Source of the DNA: Carposina sasakii
Lineage: Eukaryota; Arthropoda; Insecta; Lepidoptera; Carposinidae
NCBI GenBank assembly: GCA_014607495.2
Contig: CP053175.1
Coordinates: 1,860,001 to 1,924,000 of the forward strand
Length of the DNA: 64,000 nt
Direction: 5' to 3'
Below, one piece after another: positions 57,701-64,000 of this stretch. Each line of letters opens with the position of its first letter. Within the stretch, counting starts at the first letter, position 1. The notes beneath the pieces were generated by a model that worked only from the letters and a program-made list of their open reading frames with translations, ran no database searches and was not told the DNA's origin. A program made the position numbers and the translations under genes.

Positions 57701-60333
57701 ATAGGACGTGTGCGTAATCGCACGTTTGATTTGATTCTGGCCCTTTGATATTATCTTGAGGTTTAGTAAAAAAAGATTTAAATAATTTTGATATTGCTTT
57801 AAGCTTTAGCAGTTGTTTCATATCGGCCGCCTGCCTGACATTAACCCCATTGCGGGTGTCTCATGCCAATTGTTACAAATCTTTTTCTAGGTAATTTTCC
57901 TACTAGCGCCAGTAAGTATTATGATATAATATAAATATGTTCAATAATGCTGAGCAAAAGATAAATAACCAATTGAAATTTATTCCATTCCAATGTTTTC
58001 TCACCTCCAGTCAACTTACTGACACTCTACTAATGACAAAATTAATAATTTACTATTATTTATTGTTTCAGGTTTACCTGTAAATCTTCCTGGAGGTTAG
58101 TCACATTATTCAGAAATTCAGAGACAAGATTATTTGTTATCACAAACCTTCGATTGGTCAATCTTTTGTGATTTAATTATCGTAGGACTAAATAACAACT
58201 TAGATGGCAATTCAAAATTTAAAAGTCTACGTATTTCTCCATACTTTAAATTGATTTTGTATACTTCTTCAAAATTTCGAGTTCTGATTGAAGCAATTTT
58301 TTTTAATATAAACATACGAGTTTTCTTTATGTATATTTTTAGTTAAAATATGCATGCGTGGCTGTAACTGCGACCGCTGTAAGCTGGTGGAGCCGGCTTG
58401 TATACTCACTAAGTTCACATCTGATTGCAGAGGGGATTATTGGGCGCCAGCTCCCGGGTAAGAGATTTCTTTAAAATTTCTTGTTTTTCTATGTTCGTAA
58501 GCATCATGTTATTGCCGATGGTGTTTATCTAGGTTAGTCTTTAAATGAATAAAATAAATAAATAAATATTCACATACTACACAACACATTAACCTAGTCC
58601 CACATTAAGATCCCTAAGGTCTTGTGTCGTGGGTACTAAGCAACGGTATATAAATACATAGATAAGTATAGAAACATCCATAGCTCGGAAACAAACATCG
58701 ATATTCATCATATCAATGTTTGCACCTACCGGGATTCGAACCTAGGACCTATGGCGTCGCAGGCAGGGTTACTACCTACTAGACCAATCGACTTTCTCCA
58801 GCAATAACCAAAAGTGTATAAATGTTTGTCGATAGTTTTTAATCTAACTATATATTTGTATTTCTATAGCAATTACCAAAATTTCAGCAAATTATATACA
58901 GGATGTTTTTTTGTGGCCACCTTTAACGAAGGGTACGTATTCTATACATGAAATAAAATAAGTTTATGCCAAAAAAATGCTGGGAAAAAAATTTTTTTTT
59001 TTTGAAAAAAATTTTAAATTCCTTGATCGTGCGAAATTTATAGTGTCTAGTGTTTATGTTCGTTTTTTTATAGACAGATATTAATTATTTTTCGTGAAAA
59101 AATCCTGCTACGCGCGTCTATGTGCATTTATGCAGAAAAATGCAGTCTATTTACTCAATTTTGGACCCTAATATTTTGGAAACCAGACACTTCCCAGGTA
59201 TGCTTCCATGGAGAAAAATGATCGTGATGATGAGGAGATTCCGTAGTTTTCGGGAACGTTGACGACCAAAAATCACCCTGTATTGTTATGTAAATGTGCT
59301 GTATTTATTTATTAATTATTAATATTGGATTATACCACTACTTACATGTGTTTCTATTTTCACTCACTTTTCTGACAGTATTGCTAACGTAACCTATATG
59401 CCGCTCCAGGTTCGAGTCCTTTTCATCCTAATAGCAGAAACATAGTAGAAAACAACATTTATCTTCTTCCAGCTCAGGGAAGGCGTGTTGCTGTTGCAAG
59501 TGTTCTACATGTTGTATATGCATATCAATAATACTCTTACTATTACTAATAGCAATATTGCTATGTAACATGTTCTCGCCGCATTTCAAGAAAATGGCAC
59601 AAGCTAATGCTACGACACAAGCACCGGCTCGAAAGGTCTTCACGTAAGTTCTTAATGAATCGTTCCAACTGTCGTCTTCATAAAATATCCGTCTATGACA
59701 CAATGACAATTGGGGCAACATACACACTTGTAGTTACGGCTGTGTTCTCACTTGTAGTTACGGCTGTGTTCTCACTTGTAGTTACGGCTGTGTTCTCACA
59801 ATGGGATAGCCAGAACGGTACTATCATAAAAGAGTACCACACCCACGTTTAGCATAGCGGGGACCGATGTAAATGATCACTAACAAGTGGCTAACTCAGC
59901 CTTTCCCAAAGTTGGCGATAACACCCTCTTGTGGGCGCTGCAGGCCTAAAGGGGGGCGGTAAGAGACCGAGAAAAAAATTGGGGCGTTGTGCAGAGGCTT
60001 GGGAGTTGTAGTAGTTTTTAAGTAGGTGGAAAATGGGGGCGCTAAAAATAATTTATTCTCAAAGTGCAAAGCAGTAAACAAAGTTTAAGTTTGGGAACCC
60101 CTGGGCTAGCTTATCGCCTGAGAGAATGCGAGATGCACGGAAAGAGATTGTATTCCAGTGAATCCTATGCTATGCTATACTAAACGTGGCTGAGGAGTTT
60201 CTTTCATCCTGATTCCGCAGTTTTTGCTACCTCATTATTGGGAACATAGACGTGTGTTTTATTATTTTAGGGAGATAAATGTTTAATTTCATGTTACAGG
60301 TTACCGAACTACGATGATATTATACTTCCATAA
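54716..60333 (+). CDS. Unrecognised tandem-family membrane protein, paralog 3
   Basis: Eleven exons: 54716-54775, 55114-55292, 55744-55949, 56323-56469, 56892-56918, 57318-57359, 57891-57911, 58072-58095, 58343-58457, 59473-59643, 60300-60333; 341 residues with unbroken phase. Residues 1-148 are the conserved domain (RWKNVLLAW; VNRCITPFEDD; LYPKLML; FYILTSVLLFHSCMKS; DIFQYMTKSDQFTLSKFC). Exon 4 starts VACESRYNVRS. Four phase 1-1 micro-exons give short Gly/Pro peptides (AGHPCLPGC, AQAGGVPASVLPID, GNFPTSA, SLPVNLPG). The Cys exon has ICMRGCNCDRCK and SDCRGD. Exon 10 opens with a second Cys cluster (ACCCCKCSTCCIC) merging into a span at about 289-305, plausibly palmitoylated. The tail ends LPNYDDIILP. 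After the stop the same frame stays open for 19 acidic codons (see findings). AATAAA lies at 60454. Confidence 0.88.
56524..56655 (+). repeat. Repeat A, 3' half, in intron 4 of paralog 3
   Basis: 'atgatcactaataatttgct' to 'agccccgcattagcacagga'. Confidence 0.65.
58550..58800 (-). repeat. tRNA-derived SINE, family 2, copy 2
   Basis: B box on the minus strand reads ggttcgaatcccgg, closer to the tRNA consensus than copy 1. Tail (aaat)n at 58550-58566. Confidence 0.7.
58897..59284 (+). mobile_element. MITE C, copy 3
   Basis: tatacaggatgtttttttgt to 'aaaatcaccctgtatt'. In the intron before the membrane exon of paralog 3. Confidence 0.7.
59726..59800 (+). repeat. 24-bp tandem repeat, 3 units, at a repeat A end
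   Basis: Unit acttgtagttacggctgtgt+tctc repeats three times with no change. It covers the first bases of a repeat A copy, so the duplication is very recent. Confidence 0.9.
59775..60170 (+). repeat. Repeat A copy split by a MITE
   Basis: Left part to 59896 and right part from 60104 are contiguous in the consensus ('caagtggctaact' / 'gggctagcttatcgcctgag'). The intervening 207 bp are the MITE described next. Confidence 0.75.
59897..60103. mobile_element. hAT-type MITE inside repeat A
   Basis: Direct flanks ggctaact (59889-59896) and ggctagct (60104-60111) differ by one base. Ends CAGCCTTTCCCAAAG and, inverted, CAGGGGTTCCCAAAC are typical hAT termini. 207 bp, no frame. Confidence 0.8.
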
Positions 60334-60608
60334 AATGAAACGACTGATGATGAAGATGATGATTTGGATGCTTTCTTAATTAAAGAAGATTAAGTGAAGG
60401 TGCTGAAGGTAGTCTTGGTCGATAATATATACATGATGAGACTAAAGAACGAAAATAAAGGATTTGAGACTATTTTTGTTTGTAAGAAGAAACTGACACC
60501 GTCCGAATTAACCTTAGCGAAAATGGTGATCGGAAGATTTGAAAAATTTGGGATACTCGTATTGCTAGCAGGACTGGTGCCTCTTTTGCCATTACTGGGA
60601 TCACACGT

Positions 60609-60740
60609 CATCATCAGATCAGCCTATAGCAGCTCACTGCTGGACGCAGGCCTCCCCCCGGGCACGCCACAAGGCTACTGCCATAGGGGGGTTTTTGCCA
60701 ATAGTCACCACGGCGGCTTGGTGATCGCAGTGTGATTTTC
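60609..60740 (+). repeat. Repeat B fragment downstream of paralog 3
   Basis: 'catcatcagatcagcctata' to 'cggcttggtgatcgcagtgt', 3'-truncated. Confidence 0.65.
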
Positions 60741-61318
60741 GGACTATGTTGACTTTAATGGACTAATACTGCTGCATAACTGCAAAGTATAAATGATCGT
60801 AGTGATACGAATGTAAATATTGGATATGTATTGCAAACAATAAAAGTGCCTGCTAATCTTTTAATAGGACATGTAACTTTTTTAGTGACTTATATTGACA
60901 AACAATAAACGCAAACTTAAAATAATGCATATTATTTGATTGTAGATCTGTTGTAGATAGTAGAATTTAAATTTTTGTGGGGGTGTATCCCAGTAATACC
61001 CTCTGGCATAGCCATGTCATGTGAGTTAATTCTGACTTGGCTGAATAATATTTATACCTTTGGTGTAAAATAAAAAATCTACTTTGAGAGTTTGAGATAT
61101 TCGTTCAGAAATGACAAATAGAGAGTAAGTATATTCTTTGTGACAAATTGACATTCGGTATTTTCCTCAGATGAATGATAAACAGTATTTTCTAAAGAAG
61201 ATTATGGAAAATATTTTTATAACTTTTAATTAAAGAATTTTACTCTGCTTTTAATTTATTAACTACAGATTTAGTGTAAGATAGATAATTATCTTTACGA
61301 CTTACGACATCTTTAAGA
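60741..61318. promoter_or_regulatory. Spacer containing the promoter of paralog 4
   Basis: AT-rich, free of repeat families A, B and F. The interval between the last signal of paralog 3 and the ATG of paralog 4 is under 1 kb. No core promoter motif could be assigned. Confidence 0.35.
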
Positions 61319-64000
61319 ATGACAGAGTTGACGGAGAAGCTGGATGATGCAGCAATAAGGAAGAAATGGTCCAAACTATTGCTATGTTGGGTAAATATCT
61401 GTTTCAATATATTACTATTATAAATATTCCCATTGGATTCGTTACCGGTCACTAGATTGTTGTATATGTGCCCGTAAAATGACGGTAGGCTTACCACTTA
61501 CCACTTTCTATTGAAAATGTTTCGAAGACGAACTTCTATCGATTCGAATGAGATATGATGTTATTACAAGCTTTTATCTTTATATACAGATAAATAAAAA
61601 TTTAACTAAGGTAAAAAAAGGAACGGACAAGGGTATGCAAAAGTTATCTACACTAATATTATAAAGAGGAAAACTTTGTTTGTTTGGTTGTAATGAATAG
61701 GCTCAAAAACTACTGGACCGATTTCAAAAATTCTTTCACCGTTAGAATCCTTATTGGACCTGGATGAACATAGGCTATAAGAATTTCCCGATATTCCCAC
61801 GGGAAGGCGACCAACGGGAATTCTATATTTTTTACGAAAACCGCTATAAATATGAAGCTGAAATCGGGCATATATGTTCATTGGGGACAGCGAGGGAGGA
61901 CTAAAAACGGATTTCCCGAAATTCCCACGGGAAGGGGACAAACGGGAATTCATAGTTTTTACGAAAACCGCTATACATATGAAGCTGAAATCGGGCATAT
62001 ATGTTCATTGGGGACAGCGAGGGAGGACTAAAAACGGATTTCCCGAAATGCCCACGGGAAGGGGACAAACGGGAATTCATAGTTTTTACGAAAACCGCTA
62101 TACATATGAAGCTGAAATTGGGCATATATGTTCATTAGGGACTGCGAGGAAACACTAGAACGGATTTCCCGAAATTCCCACGGGAAGGAGACCAACGGGA
62201 ATTATTTATTTTTTACGAAAACGGTTAAATATGTGAATCTGAAGTTGAGCATATATGTTTATTTGGGACCCCGAGGAAGCACTGGGAACGGATTTCCCGA
62301 AATTCCCACGGGAAGGGGACAAACGTGAATTAATTTTTTACGACAACCGCGATAACATATAGGCTACTTTTTACACTTAACATATAGGCTACTTTTTATT
62401 TTTTCTGTAGTCCACGCGGACGGAGTCGCGGGCGTCCACTAGTTTATAAATAAAAGGAGGATTGCTTGCAGTGGCAGTGGCCGCACCGCTGGCAGTGTGC
62501 CCAAAAGGTTAACCGCAAGCTGGATAGCAAGCCTCTTTCCCACTATCCAAAGAATGAGCTAGCTTTGGTCATTTGATATCTCGATATTTTTCAGGTCAAG
62601 CAATGTATATCACCTACACAGGATGTGAAAGTGTTGAACTCGAATACAATTCTCCTAATAATGAATAGATATAAACCGGACATAGAAGACTATAACTGCT
62701 TACAATGCGAGCTAACTCCTGAAGATCTGGAGCTGTATGTTGATGATCTGTATCCGAAACTGAAGTTGAGGTACTGGATATTGGGTACTTATTATTAACC
62801 GACTTCAGGGAGTCATTTTATATTAGTAATCACGTAAGGATTATTTAATTTCGAAAAATCAAAAGTGACACTTTTTGGAAAATATAATTCTTTGAGTTTG
62901 GGCACAAATATTTTATTTAGATGACACCTTCACTTCAATTTTTAGATATCTTATAGGTATTTTTTTATAGATAGTAGGTAATAGTAACAAGGCTAAAGAT
63001 AATGGAACTAGGAAGAAGATTGTGGAAACATCCCACATGTTTTGGTTGTTTAGAAAGGAAGAAATCGGTTCTCTGGTCAAAAATATCAAATAACTTTTTG
63101 GATTGTCCTGTATTTATTTAGCCTCATAGAATAAAATGTTCTTTTACAGTCGATATAATAAGAACAAGGATCCAACGAAAATCTACATCTTAACATCAGT
63201 CCTTCTATTCCACTCCTGCTTGAGCTCAAAGACAGGAAAGGTTGGAGGAGATATATGCCATTTAATGTCGAAGAATGACCAATATACTATATTAAGGTTC
63301 TGCGAAACTCTCTTTGCTTCGGAGATTACCGTTGAAAATATTGAAACTGCTATAAGAGGTATACATAAATAGTTACATACAAACATGTACGGCTATGCTC
63401 CCAGAAATATAGCCAGAGCTGCTAGGTCGCGATTGAGATCTTTCAGCTTCTTTTTGCATAGCGATGAGAATGTTGAGATGGATGTGTGGAGTTACAAGAA
63501 TAGATAAAATAAGAAATGAGTATATAAGAGGAAGTATTAAAGTTGCGCCGATTACAGACAAGTTACGAAGTAACCGTCTGTCTTGGTACGGGCATGTAAA
63601 GCGACGGGATGAAAGATATATTTTACAGAGAGCGTTGTGCATGAGTGTGGATGGATATAAAGGAAGAGGTAGACCAAAGATGTGTTTGATGGACTGTGTG
63701 AGGGAGGATATGCGTGTACTGGGAGTGAGCAATGAGATGACGGATAATAGGGATGAATGGAAGAAAAGAACATATTGCGCCGACCCCAAATAAACGGGAA
63801 ATATGAGGTCTGATGTAAAATATTAGTAAGAAAGTAGCTATCTATATAAATAGAGAACGCTCCTGACTTCCTTAGTCGACTCTTGAGACATGCATGGAAG
63901 GAGATGCAGCTGATGTATTCTAGTGAAGCCCCGCATCAGCACTGGAAATTATTCGTTATATAGTTGGATATTAAATACATTTTCTTTCAGTTGCTTGCGA
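61319..64000 (+). CDS. Unrecognised tandem-family protein, paralog 4 (cut by window end)
   Basis: Visible exons: 61319-61390, 62595-62770, 63150-63358, and the first 10 bases of the fourth at 63991-64000. Exon 1 is MTELTEKLDDAAIRKKWSKL...CW; exon 2 starts VKQCISPTQDV and ends LYPKLKL; exon 3 has IYILTSVLLFHSCLSS, DICHLMSKNDQYTILRFCET and ends AIRG. The fourth begins with the family's V-A-C in the correct phase. The variable, Cys-rich and membrane exons would lie past the window. Intron 1 contains a Helitron. Confidence 0.85.
61647..62442 (+). mobile_element. Non-autonomous Helitron
   Basis: It begins TCTACACTAATATTATAAAG after an A and ends CTAG before a T, the A/T target pattern of Helitrons. 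A GC-rich hairpin precedes the end (ccacgcggacggagtcgcgg). Most of the interior is a minisatellite. Located in intron 1 of paralog 4. Confidence 0.75.
61783..62345 (+). repeat. 127-bp minisatellite inside the Helitron, about 4.5 units
   Basis: Units begin atttcccgaaattcccacgg at 61783, 61911, 62038, 62164 and 62292 (spacings 128, 127, 126, 128). Each has cgggaatt, acgaaaaccgctat and gcatatatgttca blocks. Open frames on both strands across this region only reflect the repeat. Confidence 0.9.
63430..63793 (+). mobile_element. RTE-like LINE C-terminal fragment
   Basis: A 109-codon frame reads MRMLRWMCGVTRIDKIRNEY, KVAPITDKLRSNRLSWYGHV, GYKGRGRPKMCLMDCVREDM and ends RTYCADPK plus stop. This resembles the segment after the RT domain in RTE/BovB-type elements. 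The frame is intact, so the insertion is young. It lies in intron 3 of paralog 4. Confidence 0.75.
63852..63946 (+). repeat. Repeat A, 3' half, before exon 4 of paralog 4
   Basis: 'tccttagtcgactcttgaga' to 'agccccgcatcagcact', ending 45 bp before the acceptor. Confidence 0.7.

Noticed and set aside
59607..59852. 81-codon frame starting in the membrane exon of paralog 3
   Set aside because: It runs in a different frame from the exon and continues into the 24-bp tandem repeat, giving a repetitive artificial peptide.
61874..62158. Open frames of 74-116 codons on both strands
   Set aside because: They are generated by the 127-bp minisatellite, whose period of 126-128 allows long chance frames.
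63464..63793. Intact 109-codon frame as a host gene
   Set aside because: It matches the C-terminal end of RTE-like LINEs, and a frameshifted second copy lies at 53548-53870.

Overview
This is eukaryotic, intron-rich, AT-rich DNA. It most likely comes from a moth or butterfly: the repeat load (tRNA-derived SINEs, RTE/Jockey-type LINE tails, many TIR miniature elements, a Helitron ending in CTAG) and an insect-type GH20 hexosaminidase gene both point to Lepidoptera. Only a small part codes for protein. Most open frames of 60-110 codons are chance or lie inside repeats. All gene models below were assembled by hand from splice sites and reading-frame phase; no search was run.

Layout. Positions 1-25,475 are almost entirely repeats and unrecognised sequence, with one isolated first coding exon on the minus strand (8,544-8,649). 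Positions 25,476-29,073 (minus) hold a five-exon GH20 beta-N-acetylhexosaminidase-like gene with an N-terminal signal anchor. It has an open frame throughout but has lost the catalytic Asp-Glu pair, so it looks like a pseudoenzyme. Just upstream of it is a hAT-type MITE (29,497-29,751) carrying nine copies of TATCGATA.

Positions 29,866-64,000 hold the main discovery: a cluster of at least five paralogous genes that I do not recognise. One is on the minus strand (29,866-33,575) and four are on the plus strand (34,297-40,535; 42,458-54,069; 54,716-60,333; 61,319 to beyond the window end). The four complete members share an ordered architecture: a short first exon ending in a Trp; two exons forming a conserved domain of about 130 residues; a variable Ser/Lys/Arg- or Pro-rich exon opening with an Ala-Cys motif; zero to four tiny exons of 21-81 bases, all phase 1-1; a Cys-rich exon with C-x3-C-x-C-x2-C-[KR]; then a C-terminal hydrophobic segment. 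The fifth is cut by the window edge after the conserved domain, but what is visible matches. Intron phases agree across members, so these are real, spliced, recently duplicated genes encoding probable C-terminally anchored membrane proteins.

Intron 2 of the second plus-strand paralog contains a DIRS-type tyrosine-recombinase retrotransposon (46,454-50,434) with textbook inverted termini and internal complementary region. Its gag and recombinase are intact but almost all of its reverse transcriptase is gone. The cluster's other introns are peppered with fragments of one dispersed repeat of about 225 bp (here 'repeat A'), plus SINEs, MITEs, LINE tails and a Helitron with a 127-bp minisatellite.
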